NCBI GenBank assembly: GCA_937907165.1
Contig: CALCUH010000214.1
Location: 3,231 to 67,230, forward strand
Reading direction: 5' to 3'
Length of the DNA: 64,000 nucleotides
Origin: an uncultured Bacteroidales bacterium
GTDB taxonomy: Bacteria; Bacteroidota; Bacteroidia; Bacteroidales; Paludibacteraceae
The notes under the pieces were generated by a model. That model was not told the origin of the DNA and did no database searches. It saw nothing but the letters and a program-made list of their open reading frames with translations. This document shows, one piece after another, positions 25,514 through 35,623 of the stretch. Numbering within the stretch: the first letter of the stretch is position 1; each line of letters begins with the position of its first letter. A program made the translations under genes and the position numbers.

Positions 25514-25818
25514 TGTTCTATCAAATCAACAAAGGAGTAGGAAAGTCCTTTGTTTTCAAAGGCCTTTCCACTCGTTATGTTTTCATCGCAATCATCGGAA
25601 TAGTTTGCTGCATACTGCTATACTTCGTTTTGGGATTGTTCCTTGATACCATACCTTGTTTGACAATCATCGGAGTATTGCTATTGATTATAATCGGAGG
25701 AGACTATTACCTGAACGCACACTTCGGAGAATACGGCATGAAACATGCCAAAGCCCAACGAAAGACAAAAGAATGGATACAGTGCGACAAAAGGGTAAAA
25801 AACTTAATTGAGCATTAA
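25513..25818 (+). CDS. traF: TraF (DUF4133) inner-membrane protein
   Basis: The 101-aa protein has two adjacent membrane helices (YVFIAIIGIVCCILLYFVLG, then TIPCLTIIGVLLLIIIGGDY) after the N-terminal KGVGKSFVFKGLSTRY stretch typical of Bacteroidetes TraF. It corresponds to VirB3-like components that work with the VirB4-type ATPase TraG, encoded next. Confidence 0.85.
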   Translation: MFYQINKGVGKSFVFKGLSTRYVFIAIIGIVCCILLYFVLGLFLDTIPCLTIIGVLLLIIIGGDYYLNAHFGEYGMKHAKAQRKTKEWIQCDKRVKNLIEH

Positions 25819-25819
25819 G

Positions 25820-28327
25820 ATGAATTTCGACATAAAAGGAAATAAGATTGAGAAGATATTCCCACTATGGAAATACGATAACGGATATCTGATATCAAAG
25901 GCGGCTGACATAACAGCATGTTTCGAACTGTCATTGCCTGAGATATTCACCATGGAAGGACTGGAATATGAAAACCTGCACAAGGCATTCGTGACAGCCA
26001 TGCGTGATCTGCCAGATTATTGCATCATACATAAGCAAGACGTCTTCTACAAAGATAACTACGAAGCCGAACAAGCATCGAGCACCTCCTTTTTGTCGAA
26101 AGCATACCAGGCACATTTCGCCAATCGTGCGAAACTTAAACATCGTTCATTCTTATTCGTCTCTCTATGTAGCAAAGAAAGCATGACATCGACATCAGTT
26201 CTTTCAAGCCTCTGCAAGAATAACCTGATACCTCGGGACCAACTTGACGACAAAAGACTAAACGAATTCAACGATGCCGTCACCAGATTTCTGCAGATTC
26301 TGAAGGAGAGGGGAGTGGTAGCAGAGAAGTTAAGCGAAGACGAATTGCTTGGCACCAATGAGAGATTCGGCATAATAGAGCAATATATGAACCTCGACTT
26401 CTCAGGCAAAAGCACGGTCTTGAACGATATACATGTCGAAGACGGAACCTTGATGATTGGAGACAAATATGTCAGCTGCTATTCAATAGCCAACCTTGAT
26501 TCAGTTCCAGCAGAAGTGTCAACGCACAGTTTCAACAGAAAGCTGTCAAACCTGCCGACTTTCATGATGAGCCAAAGTTATCCGGAGAACCTGTGCCTAC
26601 TATTGGATTTTGAGCATATCTATAATCAATACTTCTTCCTTGGAAACAACAAAGAAACACTGAAGAAAATACAAAACAAAGGTAAACTGCAACAGAGCTT
26701 CTCCCTCGGATCGAGAGAAAACAGCATCAACCTCGAACGCAACGAGGAATATCTCGACGAAGCGTATGAAGCGCAAAGAAGAACGGTGAACTGCGCATTC
26801 AACATACTTTGTTGGGACACCAACTGGGAACACTTACTTAAAAAGAACAGCCAGATAGACACAGCATTGTCTAATTTGAACTGCTGCGACAAGACAAAAA
26901 CTGAAAAGATAGTACCACAAGTATACTGGGGAGGCATACCAGGAGCGGCATCGCAATATCCGTTCGAACTATCGTTTCTCACATTCCTTGAACAAGGATG
27001 CTGTTTCTTATGTCTAGACACTAATTACAAAGACATGGTTGAACCATCTGATTTCGGTATGTATCTCACAGACAGGATATCAGGTGTACCTGTACGCATC
27101 GACTTGGACGATTATCCGAAAAAAAAAGGGTGGATAGACAACCGTAATAAAGTGATCATCGGACCATCAGGTTCAGGTAAATCATTCTACACGAACAACA
27201 TGGTAAGACAATACTATGAGCAAGGATGCCATGTGGTATTGGTCGATGTCGGCGATTCTTATCAGGGTCTGTGTAAAATGATCAATGAGGAAACTAACGG
27301 CAAGGACGGGATCTACTACACATATACCGAAGAGAAACCGCTAAGTTTCAACCCATTCTATGATGCGAATTACGCATACACCGAAGAGAAGAAGGAACAG
27401 CTGCTGACGCTGATAAAAACCTTGTGGAAGGGTGACGAAGAATTGACCAACTCCGAATCAATGCATATCAAAGTCTGCATATATGATTATATCAAGACAA
27501 TATGCGAAAACAGAAGCATAAAACCATGCTTCAATTCCTTTTACACATATCTGATAGAGAGATTCAAACCAACATTGTTGAAATCGGAAGTACGAATAGA
27601 AAATTTCGACATCGATGACATGATCCAAGTATTGAGACCTTTTGCCAAAGGAGGCATGTTCGAACACCTGTTAAACGCGACAGAAGAGCTCAACCTTCTT
27701 GAAAAGAGATTCATCGTCTTCGAGTTGGACAACATCAAAGACAACAAAACACTGTTTCCGATCGTGACGCTAATCATCATGTCGACATTCATGGATAAGA
27801 TTAGACGCCTCGATTCCGACCAACGCAAACTGATGCTGATAGAAGAGGCATGGCAGGCAATCGCAAAAGAAGGTATGGCAACTTTCATTGGATACTTGTA
27901 CAGAACTGCAAGAAAACATTTCGGTGAGATAGCCATCGTGACACAAGAACCAGACGACCTCGTCGGCAACCAATATATCAAAGACATCATGGTAACCCAA
28001 AGCCATTGTAAAATATTGCTTGACCTAAGAGACTTCAAAGAGAAAGTGGGTATAATTCAGGAAATCCTTTCTCTCTCGAAAAAAGAACAAGACATACTCT
28101 TCTCTGTGAATAACAACCTTGACTTCAACAAACGTTCAAAATACAAGGAAGTGTTTATATCGCTGAGAAACTACTGCGCTGTTTATGGTGTTGAAGTGAG
28201 TCCGGAAGAATATTGTACCTACACGACCGATAAGGAAGAGAAAGGTAGAATACTCAAACTAATGGCGCAAAACGGCAACTCGATAAGAAAGGCTATTCCG
28301 GAATACATAAAAACATATATGAAATGA
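25820..28327 (+). CDS. traG: TraG, VirB4-type conjugation ATPase
   Basis: I start at the ATG at 25820 (MNFDIKGNKIEKIFPLWKYD), giving 835 aa; a TTG at 25808 would add four residues. The protein has an N-terminal VirB4-like region and Walker A VIIGPSGSGKSFYTNNMV (about 450). Walker B is in KLMLIEEAWQAIA, followed by IAIVTQEPDDLVGNQYI. It powers assembly of the transfer machine. The traI start overlaps the stop. Confidence 0.92.
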   Translation: MNFDIKGNKIEKIFPLWKYDNGYLISKAADITACFELSLPEIFTMEGLEYENLHKAFVTAMRDLPDYCIIHKQDVFYKDNYEAEQASSTSFLSKAYQAHFANRAKLKHRSFLFVSLCSKESMTSTSVLSSLCKNNLIPRDQLDDKRLNEFNDAVTRFLQILKERGVVAEKLSEDELLGTNERFGIIEQYMNLDFSGKSTVLNDIHVEDGTLMIGDKYVSCYSIANLDSVPAEVSTHSFNRKLSNLPTFMMSQSYPENLCLLLDFEHIYNQYFFLGNNKETLKKIQNKGKLQQSFSLGSRENSINLERNEEYLDEAYEAQRRTVNCAFNILCWDTNWEHLLKKNSQIDTALSNLNCCDKTKTEKIVPQVYWGGIPGAASQYPFELSFLTFLEQGCCFLCLDTNYKDMVEPSDFGMYLTDRISGVPVRIDLDDYPKKKGWIDNRNKVIIGPSGSGKSFYTNNMVRQYYEQGCHVVLVDVGDSYQGLCKMINEETNGKDGIYYTYTEEKPLSFNPFYDANYAYTEEKKEQLLTLIKTLWKGDEELTNSESMHIKVCIYDYIKTICENRSIKPCFNSFYTYLIERFKPTLLKSEVRIENFDIDDMIQVLRPFAKGGMFEHLLNATEELNLLEKRFIVFELDNIKDNKTLFPIVTLIIMSTFMDKIRRLDSDQRKLMLIEEAWQAIAKEGMATFIGYLYRTARKHFGEIAIVTQEPDDLVGNQYIKDIMVTQSHCKILLDLRDFKEKVGIIQEILSLSKKEQDILFSVNNNLDFNKRSKYKEVFISLRNYCAVYGVEVSPEEYCTYTTDKEEKGRILKLMAQNGNSIRKAIPEYIKTYMK

Positions 28328-28968
28328 AGAAACTATTAATCATTGCGGCTTTTGCGATATCATCTGTGAATCTTTATTCTCAGACGGTCGTAACGGACCC
28401 GAACAGTATCGCACAACGTCTATTGCTGGCAACACAACAAATGGACGAAATGGTCGAACAAAAGTATAAGTTCATCGAACAGATAGAACTATTAAAAAAG
28501 CAATATAACGAGTCAAAGGAACTGAGACGCAGAGTCGAAAAAGTATCGAATGCGATAAAGAAAGGACATGAGATAGTCGGCATCATGACAGAAGCGGAAG
28601 CGATGATGCAACTTGACAACGATATCAGACACAGTCTGCTTGACAAAGCGAATGATTTGAGCGACGAAACAATTATGACCAACATCGATTTCCTGGTAAA
28701 ATATGCTGGTGAAATAAGCAATATCGTCTCTGAGGCAAAGAAAGCAATCACAGACAATGAGGATATTCTCGAGACAGAAGACAGCAACAGTTCAAATAGC
28801 AACAGTTCAAATAGTCAAAAAATGACTGATGCGGAACGAATAGAAAGATTGAGACAAATAAAAACCGACATGCATGAATTGCATGACAAGATAGCTGAAG
28901 TATACTATCGTCTTAATAGAATACAAGTGAGCCATTCACGTAATAAGTTCATCCATTCACTATACTAA
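28324..28968 (+). CDS. traI: TraI-like (DUF4141) periplasmic conjugation protein
   Basis: The 214-aa protein has a signal peptide (MKKLLIIAAFAISSVNLYSQ) followed by a mostly coiled-coil region (QRLLLATQQMDEMVEQKYKF, IEQIELLKKQYNES). It has a Ser/Asn repeat (SNSSNSNSSNS) near residue 155. Size, coil content and place between traG and traJ match DUF4141 TraI, which resembles VirB5-type proteins in organisation. Confidence 0.7.
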   Translation: MKKLLIIAAFAISSVNLYSQTVVTDPNSIAQRLLLATQQMDEMVEQKYKFIEQIELLKKQYNESKELRRRVEKVSNAIKKGHEIVGIMTEAEAMMQLDNDIRHSLLDKANDLSDETIMTNIDFLVKYAGEISNIVSEAKKAITDNEDILETEDSNSSNSNSSNSQKMTDAERIERLRQIKTDMHELHDKIAEVYYRLNRIQVSHSRNKFIHSLY

Positions 28969-28970
28969 TT

Positions 28971-30071
28971 ATGAGATACGATTTTTCACAATACATAAGC
29001 TGGGACTTCTGCGACGAGATGGTGAATAACATATTGTCGTCTATGAATGGACTCAAGAACGTATGTTTTTTAATGTGCGGATTATTCGCACTATTGTACT
29101 TTGCCAATATTTTAATGAAGACATGGGCGAAGGGTGAAGCGTTCGATTTTCATAGTCTATTCCGACCATTCATCATAGGAATCGTAATCTTAAACTTCAA
29201 CATAGTTTATGAAGGCATTGACGCAATCGCCAAACCAATCACCACATATGTCGAGTCGATCAGCGAAGTACAAGAAACTATTACGAAAAAAGAGAAACAA
29301 TACGAAGAAGCGGAAAAAAAATACAACCAAAAAGTTGATGAAATAGTAACGAAACAAGATTTGGGATTCTTCGACAAAGCGGAACAATTCGTTGATAATT
29401 TCAGTTTTTATGCGCTGGATGTTCTAATGGATGGAATCGAGATAATCTTATGTATAATTTATAGCGCCTTGAAAATAACACTGAGGGCGTTCAACATCAC
29501 ATTCAGAGTCATACTGATTGTCTTCGGTCCGATTGCTTTCAGTCTCTCGATCATACCATACTTCAAAGACAACTGGAAGAGTTGGATTGCAAAATATATT
29601 AACATTAGCCTCTATTTGCCTGTTGCCGCGACAATAGATGTGATTTTATATGAATTCAGAAAAATATTGTTGGACCTTGAAATCTCAAAATTCAATGAAG
29701 CGGTAAAAGAAATCGAAAATTCGAATAGCATTTTTGGAGTGGATGCGCCTTTTCAAGCGTCACTCATCACCTGTCTATTCATGATCATATTTATCGCACT
29801 TTACCTAATCATTCCTTCAATAGTCAATCTCATCATCGACAAGGGAGATAATAGCGCAATGAATACAGGATTGGCAGCTTCTACAATCGGTGTAGGGAAA
29901 GTCGGACATGCGATTATCAATAAAGGCACTTCTTTAGCTGGTGTCGCAGGCAATGCTGGTGGCGAAGTAGGTGGATATATCAAAGACACCATAAAAAAAT
30001 GGACGGACAAACAAGAATCGAAAAAACAGAAAAACGAGAATAATAACAACGGAAGTGGAATCATAAACTAA
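28971..30071 (+). CDS. traJ: TraJ, polytopic inner-membrane protein (VirB6-like)
   Basis: The 366-aa protein has several membrane helices (about 30-46, 65-85, 160-200, 205-225, 265-290), including CFLMCGLFALLYFANILMK and FRVILIVFGPIAFSLSIIPY. The region around FGPIAF...F.D.W..WI is the conserved TraJ core. A glycine-rich and then charged C-terminus follows. It likely forms part of the inner-membrane channel. Confidence 0.85.
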   Translation: MRYDFSQYISWDFCDEMVNNILSSMNGLKNVCFLMCGLFALLYFANILMKTWAKGEAFDFHSLFRPFIIGIVILNFNIVYEGIDAIAKPITTYVESISEVQETITKKEKQYEEAEKKYNQKVDEIVTKQDLGFFDKAEQFVDNFSFYALDVLMDGIEIILCIIYSALKITLRAFNITFRVILIVFGPIAFSLSIIPYFKDNWKSWIAKYINISLYLPVAATIDVILYEFRKILLDLEISKFNEAVKEIENSNSIFGVDAPFQASLITCLFMIIFIALYLIIPSIVNLIIDKGDNSAMNTGLAASTIGVGKVGHAIINKGTSLAGVAGNAGGEVGGYIKDTIKKWTDKQESKKQKNENNNNGSGIIN

Positions 30072-30077
30072 TAGATT

Positions 30078-30698
30078 ATGTTGAAGAGTTTAAAAAACAT
30101 AGAAGGAGCATTCGCACTCTCAAGATTTTATTTGATAGCGATAACGATTGTAGCAGTTGTTGTCTCTTGCTACTCGGTTTATTGGGCTTTTTCATTCGCT
30201 GAGCAGCAACGTGAGAAAATATATGTGCTCGATAACGGTAAGTCATTGATGTTAGCTCTATCGCAAGACATGCAAATGAATAGGGAAGCAGAAGCGAAAT
30301 ATCACATCAAATTATTTCACGAAAAGTTTTTCACCCTTATTCCAGATGCTGAAGCGAACGAATCAAATATTCAGGACGCACTATACTTGGCAGACAATAC
30401 AGCTCTCGACTTCTACAAGACACGAAAAGAGAACGGCTATTATACGAAATTGGTCGGGGCGGGCATCATCAACGAAATCAAGATTGATAGTATAAAAATC
30501 GATATGGACAATTACCCTTACCAAGCTACGACATATGCGACAACGTCAACCATGAGAACGTCAAGCGTATCTTTCTATCAGTTAACAACAAACTGTCAAT
30601 TGATAAACTGTCCGCGTTCTGATCATAATCCACATGGATTCATGATTGAAAAATGGGAAGTGAAGGGAATGTCAGAAATAGTAACCAGACAAAGATAA
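30078..30698 (+). CDS. traK: TraK, VirB8-like bitopic protein
   Basis: The 206-aa protein has one N-terminal membrane helix (FYLIAITIVAVVVSCYSVYW) and a periplasmic domain with the TraK hallmarks (LALSQDMQMNREAEAKYHIK and LFHEKFFTLIPD). It bridges the inner and outer membrane parts of the transfer machine. Confidence 0.85.
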   Translation: MLKSLKNIEGAFALSRFYLIAITIVAVVVSCYSVYWAFSFAEQQREKIYVLDNGKSLMLALSQDMQMNREAEAKYHIKLFHEKFFTLIPDAEANESNIQDALYLADNTALDFYKTRKENGYYTKLVGAGIINEIKIDSIKIDMDNYPYQATTYATTSTMRTSSVSFYQLTTNCQLINCPRSDHNPHGFMIEKWEVKGMSEIVTRQR

Positions 30699-30703
30699 CA
30701 GAC

Positions 30704-31021
30704 ATGGAAAAGATAAATAACCTCATAGAAAAGTTCACAAACTATATGAACAATATTCCTGTAGAAAAAAGGAAAAACATTGTCATCATAGTATGTGCCA
30801 TAATTGGTCTACTCTTCGTTTTAAAATGCGTACTCTCTATCGCCCTGACAGAAAAGCCAGAACAAACGATAAGTGAAAAGATAACAGAAGTAGCGACAGG
30901 TATAAAAGAAGAATATAACGAATCAAGTCAGAAAAAGAACGATATGAAATCACAAAAGGATTCATTCATTCAGATGCTAGAAGAAATAGACAGCCAAAAA
31001 CAATCTGATTCAATAAAATAA
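30704..31021 (+). CDS. traL: TraL, small membrane-anchored conjugation protein
   Basis: From the ATG at 30704 (MEKINNLIEKFTNYMNNIPV) the protein is 105 aa, with one membrane helix (NIVIIVCAIIGLLFVLKCVL) and a polar tail. The upstream ATG at 30653 lies inside traK and is less likely. Position between traK and traM and the single helix identify it. Confidence 0.65.
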   Translation: MEKINNLIEKFTNYMNNIPVEKRKNIVIIVCAIIGLLFVLKCVLSIALTEKPEQTISEKITEVATGIKEEYNESSQKKNDMKSQKDSFIQMLEEIDSQKQSDSIK

Positions 31022-31027
31022 AAGGTT

Positions 31028-32113
31028 ATGCAAAAAGGGGGAGAAAAAAATAATATCAGCAAGACGATGATTGTTCACGTCTGTGCCGTATTCGTATTCT
31101 TATGCCTATGCGGATTATTCTTCATATTGGGAGGAGGTGAAAACGCAAATATTGTAGAAGAGCAGAAGAATAATATAGACACGATTCCTGATATCATGGT
31201 TGAGGACGATGCGACAAATAAACTTGAAGCATATAGAAAAGCAGAAGCTTTAATCGAGAAAGAGAGAAAAGAGAGAGAACTGCAAAGCGAACACAACTCT
31301 TTCGATTTCTTCAGCAAACAACTTGAAAGTCCAGAAACTGACCTGCAAACGCAAACAGAAGAGTTGAACGAAGAAATCAGTAAAAGCAATGAAAATATTG
31401 AAGACCTTAGAGAGCTGGCACAAGCGACTCCCCAAAAACCAAGACCGCAATCGACAGGATCTTCTAATTCAAAGCCGAGAACAAAAAAGGAAGAGGTGTC
31501 TTATGAAGACGCTATGAACGCGGAAAAGCAAAAAAAGCATCAAGAGATAGAGGGCATCTTCAAATCAACGACTGATGAAAAACCAGAACAGAAAAATCCT
31601 TTCAAACCTATTAACCAAAATAATAGTAACAGAAATAAGGGAACCGACATAAAAGCTGTCATTCATGGAGAACAAAAGAATATCACCTCCTCATCTCTTG
31701 TCAGAATAAGGACCCAACAAGAAATGGTCGTTAACGGCACCACCATACCCAAAAATACAATCATAACAGGTAAAGCGAATATCAACAAAAATAGGGTAGA
31801 AATCGTCATAGACAATATCGTATACAATGACAATACTTATCCTTTTAAAGGAGAAATATATGACATAAACGGCAGCCGAGGATTATATATACCCGACAAT
31901 GGCATAAACGACGGAATGCAAGATGCGACCGACAACACACTGAGTCAAACAGACGTGTCGATAAAAGGATCAGGAATTGGTGTTGGTGGTCTTGTAAATA
32001 CGAGCGTTAACTCTGTCAGCAACGCCATCAAACAAGTAGTAAGAAACAAGAACAAAGAAGTTAAGGTCACTTTGAGCGCAAACTATCGCATACTCATAAA
32101 AATGAACGAATAA
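31028..32113 (+). CDS. traM: TraM, VirB10-like conjugation protein
   Basis: The 361-aa protein has a cytoplasmic start, one membrane helix (TMIVHVCAVFVFLCLCGLFF) and a long charged, coiled-coil/proline linker. The C-terminal beta domain holds the conserved TraM segments IKAVIHGEQKNITSSSLVRI, then VNGTTIPKNTIITGKA and GEIYDINGSRGLYIPDN. It should span the envelope and connect to TraN. Confidence 0.88.
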   Translation: MQKGGEKNNISKTMIVHVCAVFVFLCLCGLFFILGGGENANIVEEQKNNIDTIPDIMVEDDATNKLEAYRKAEALIEKERKERELQSEHNSFDFFSKQLESPETDLQTQTEELNEEISKSNENIEDLRELAQATPQKPRPQSTGSSNSKPRTKKEEVSYEDAMNAEKQKKHQEIEGIFKSTTDEKPEQKNPFKPINQNNSNRNKGTDIKAVIHGEQKNITSSSLVRIRTQQEMVVNGTTIPKNTIITGKANINKNRVEIVIDNIVYNDNTYPFKGEIYDINGSRGLYIPDNGINDGMQDATDNTLSQTDVSIKGSGIGVGGLVNTSVNSVSNAIKQVVRNKNKEVKVTLSANYRILIKMNE

Positions 32114-32114
32114 A

Positions 32115-33215
32115 ATGAAAAGAATTCTGACAATCATATTAGCAATGTTCTCTATCTCATTAATGTTTGGTGAGAACATTCAAGGCACCGAGATAAACCC
32201 ACTTGATATCTCAGACATCAAATGGGTCTACCTGAAATTCAATGCCGACGTGAACTACGCCGATAGGGGAACAGATGACATCAAAATAGAAGTGTCGAAC
32301 GCCAAAAACGTTATAAGAATAAAAAGTGATGTGGTCGACTTTGATTCGACAACAATAACAGTGATAACCAACGACGGTATAGTACACACATTCGCACTAT
32401 CTTATAAGCAAGATCCAAAGGCGATAGCCATAAAAATAAAGGGAGGGAAAATAACAGAAGATGATTATATAGAAACATATCACATTGAGTTGTCCGATGA
32501 CCGCACGTCACATGTCATATTACCAGAAAAGATTGTCGATATATCAGTTGGTAGCAACTATATTGCGGCAGAACAAACAGAGGAAATCAGTAACATTGTA
32601 AAATGTAAATCAATCAATGCTGGCTTCGATATATATAAAGAAACCTCGTTAACCATCGTGACAGAGAAAGAAATATACCCATTCATCGCCACTTATAACA
32701 AAAAGCCACAACAGGTGAATATGACCATCGGATCGTCATCGCATGCAGTCTTCAATCGTATACCGACAAACGAATCAGATATGAAATCGCTCGGAGAACA
32801 AGTCTTATCACAAGGTTCCGTCATCAATAATATCGGAGTCATAGAAGACAAGATGACCTTTTCTTTACGGTCTATATTCATCGACAATGATATCATGATG
32901 TTCAACATTGGCTTGCAAAATGCGTCAAGGATAGACTATGACATTGATTTCATCAAATGTTATATCGTAAACAAAAAAACGGCTAAACATGAGACATACC
33001 AAATAGACGAGAAAGTGCCGATATTCACATACTCGAATTCAGAAAATGAAATGGTTAAGGCGAAAGGAACCTATAACACCGTCTTATTCTACAACAGATT
33101 CACAATACCTGATAAACATATACTCTATTTCGAAGTTTTCGAGAAAAACGGCGGTCGACACTTAAAATTCACCATACCGCACAAAGAATTGCTGAAAGCA
33201 AAATATCTAAAATAA
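32115..33215 (+). CDS. traN: TraN (DUF4138), outer-membrane-complex protein
   Basis: The 366-aa protein has a signal peptide (MKRILTIILAMFSISLMFGE) and beta-rich sequence. It contains the TraN-type segments DISDIKWVYLKFNADVNYAD and FSLRSIFIDNDIMMFNIGLQ, ending in LYFEVFEKNGGRHLKFTI. It is expected to act like VirB9 together with TraM. It starts one base after the traM stop. Confidence 0.85.
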   Translation: MKRILTIILAMFSISLMFGENIQGTEINPLDISDIKWVYLKFNADVNYADRGTDDIKIEVSNAKNVIRIKSDVVDFDSTTITVITNDGIVHTFALSYKQDPKAIAIKIKGGKITEDDYIETYHIELSDDRTSHVILPEKIVDISVGSNYIAAEQTEEISNIVKCKSINAGFDIYKETSLTIVTEKEIYPFIATYNKKPQQVNMTIGSSSHAVFNRIPTNESDMKSLGEQVLSQGSVINNIGVIEDKMTFSLRSIFIDNDIMMFNIGLQNASRIDYDIDFIKCYIVNKKTAKHETYQIDEKVPIFTYSNSENEMVKAKGTYNTVLFYNRFTIPDKHILYFEVFEKNGGRHLKFTIPHKELLKAKYLK

Positions 33216-33227
33216 CATATTAAAATT

Positions 33228-35618
33228 ATGAAAGTCATCTTAGCTGAAAAACCTAGCGTTGCAAAAGAAATTGCGAAAATTGTAGGCGCAAATCAAAACA
33301 AAACGACCCATCTTGAAGGAAACGGATATCAAGTAACATGGGCGTTCGGACATCTCATTTCATTGGCAGACGCAAACACATATCTGCCAAGCAGAACAAC
33401 AACCGACAAGAGCGGTAATGTGGTAGCCGACCTATCATGGCACATCGAAGATTTGCCAATCATACCCGACAATTTCATCTATGAAATCACAGAAGACAGC
33501 AGTGCGAAGAAACAATTCTACGCCATAAAGAAACTCTTCTATGATGCCGACGAAATCATATGCGCAACAGATGCGGGTAGGGAAGGGGAGGCTATATTCA
33601 GATATATATATAACGCCACCAGTTGCCAGAAACCATTCCAAAGGTTGTGGATATCGTCACTGACGGAAACCGCGATACGCAACGGTTTGAGCCAACTACA
33701 TTCAGGCACCGAATTCGACAATCTATATTATAGCGCCAAAGCGCGCAATGAAGCTGATTGGTTAGTCGGAATTAACGCATCAAGGGCTCTATGTCTGACA
33801 GCACAACAACGATTAAGCATCGGACGGGTCCAAACTCCGACGTTGGCAATCATATGTAAAAGATTCATAGAAAATAAAAACTTCATCCCCGAACCATTTT
33901 ATGCTCTTGACATAACACTATATCAACAGTCACCATTCAAGGTGATATATCCTAAGAACTTCAAGACAAAGGGAGAGGCTGAAGAGATTTTAAACAAAGT
34001 GAAAGAGACAGTTTTCCTTTCAGATAAGGAACAAAAGGTAGTGACTGAAAAACCGCCATTACCATTTTCACTGACCGCCCTACAAGAAGAAGCAAACAAA
34101 AGATTTCAGTTCTCAGCACAAAAAACATTGGACCTCATACAAGGCATGTATGAAAAAAAATATCTGACTTATCCAAGGACAGATTCTCGTTATCTGGCAA
34201 CAGATATGATATCAGGTATCGAACAAAACATATCACTACTAAAAGATTTGACTATATCGGATCAATTCACTAAGGCAGTTGGATTTTTATCAGCAAAAGG
34301 CATAGAAAAATTCTGCTTCGACAATAACAAATTGACCGACCATCACGCAATAATCCCAACATTCGAAAACATTGAGAACATCGAGAAATTAAGTGTTGAC
34401 GAGAAAAAATTGTTTCAACTTATCGCTACACAACTTGTCATGGCACTATTGCCTGTCTGTAAGAAAAACAAATTGACATATAAGTTTGTATTTGATCCAA
34501 ACGACGAACAATTGACGGCAACAGGTAGCTCAATCATAGAAGCTGGATGGAGAATGTTATATTCAAAATGTGAGGATGAAGAAAACAAAGACGAAGAGAA
34601 CCAATTATTGCCGGATCTAAAAAAGGATGCCAACTATGATGTGTTTCAAAAGGGAGTAAAAGAAAAAATGACTCAACGTCCACCATTATTGACCGAGGCA
34701 TCATTATTAAAATTGATGGAGACGGCAGGAAAGCTTACGACAGATGAAATTGCGAGACAAGCGATGAAAGACTGCGGTATCGGAACACCTGCCACGAGGG
34801 CGAACATCATTGAAACACTCATCAAAAGAGATATGGTGGTGCGTGAAAAGAACAAACTGATGCCGACAAACATAGGTCTCCAAGTCTATAACATCACAAA
34901 GACAATGCTTATATCTGAGCCACAGTTAACAGGCGAATGGGAGCACAAACTAAACAAAATGGCAGACGGGGATTATTCGTTTGATCAATTTCAGAATGAA
35001 ATTATAGACGAAACAAAATATCTCACCCAAGCAATTATCGAATTAGGCGATAATGTAAAAAAACAACCATCACAAATAATAGCAAGCAAACATAACTGCC
35101 CTATATGCGGAGCCACACTAAAAGAAAACAACAAAGCGATAGGATGTTCCAATTTTGGGCAAAATGAAACCAATTGTAAGTTTGTTATATGGAAAGAAAT
35201 CTGCGGAAAAAAACTTACAGATACCCAAATTACCGAACTGATAACACAACTCAAAACCTCAAAACCAGTAACGGGTCTAACAAGTAAAACAGGAAACAAA
35301 TTTGACGCTATTCTAGCGTATAACAAAGAGACCAAAAGGTTAGACTTCGTTTTTGAGAATAAGATCATCGGCAAGTGTCCTAAATGCGAATGCGAAGTAA
35401 AAGAAAACAACAAGGCATATTCATGCGCTAATAAAGATTGTGATTTCGTCATATGGAAAGACTATGTTGGTCACAAATTCAAAGACCATGAAGTCTCTGA
35501 TCTACTTCAAAAAAAGACTTTGCATAACATTAACTTTAGAAGCAGAGAAGGAAAAAACTTCAGTGCGGATTTGAGACTTGACGAAAACCTAAAATTAAAA
35601 ATGGACTTTAAGAATTAA
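33228..35618 (+). CDS. topB: DNA topoisomerase III (type IA)
   Basis: The 796-aa protein opens with the TOPRIM motif VILAEKPSVAKEIAKIVG and continues ICATDAGREGEAIFRYIY (DxDxE-like metal site). The active-site tyrosine is in KYLTYPRTDSRYL (Tyr near 316). Two C-terminal zinc ribbons (NCPICGATLKENNKAIGC; KCPKCECEVKENNKAYSC, then ANKDCDFVIW) complete it. TopB genes are frequent in Bacteroidetes conjugative elements, where they would resolve replication or transfer intermediates. It lies between traN and the coupling protein in one operon. Confidence 0.92.
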   Translation: MKVILAEKPSVAKEIAKIVGANQNKTTHLEGNGYQVTWAFGHLISLADANTYLPSRTTTDKSGNVVADLSWHIEDLPIIPDNFIYEITEDSSAKKQFYAIKKLFYDADEIICATDAGREGEAIFRYIYNATSCQKPFQRLWISSLTETAIRNGLSQLHSGTEFDNLYYSAKARNEADWLVGINASRALCLTAQQRLSIGRVQTPTLAIICKRFIENKNFIPEPFYALDITLYQQSPFKVIYPKNFKTKGEAEEILNKVKETVFLSDKEQKVVTEKPPLPFSLTALQEEANKRFQFSAQKTLDLIQGMYEKKYLTYPRTDSRYLATDMISGIEQNISLLKDLTISDQFTKAVGFLSAKGIEKFCFDNNKLTDHHAIIPTFENIENIEKLSVDEKKLFQLIATQLVMALLPVCKKNKLTYKFVFDPNDEQLTATGSSIIEAGWRMLYSKCEDEENKDEENQLLPDLKKDANYDVFQKGVKEKMTQRPPLLTEASLLKLMETAGKLTTDEIARQAMKDCGIGTPATRANIIETLIKRDMVVREKNKLMPTNIGLQVYNITKTMLISEPQLTGEWEHKLNKMADGDYSFDQFQNEIIDETKYLTQAIIELGDNVKKQPSQIIASKHNCPICGATLKENNKAIGCSNFGQNETNCKFVIWKEICGKKLTDTQITELITQLKTSKPVTGLTSKTGNKFDAILAYNKETKRLDFVFENKIIGKCPKCECEVKENNKAYSCANKDCDFVIWKDYVGHKFKDHEVSDLLQKKTLHNINFRSREGKNFSADLRLDENLKLKMDFKN

Positions 35619-35623
35619 GAGAT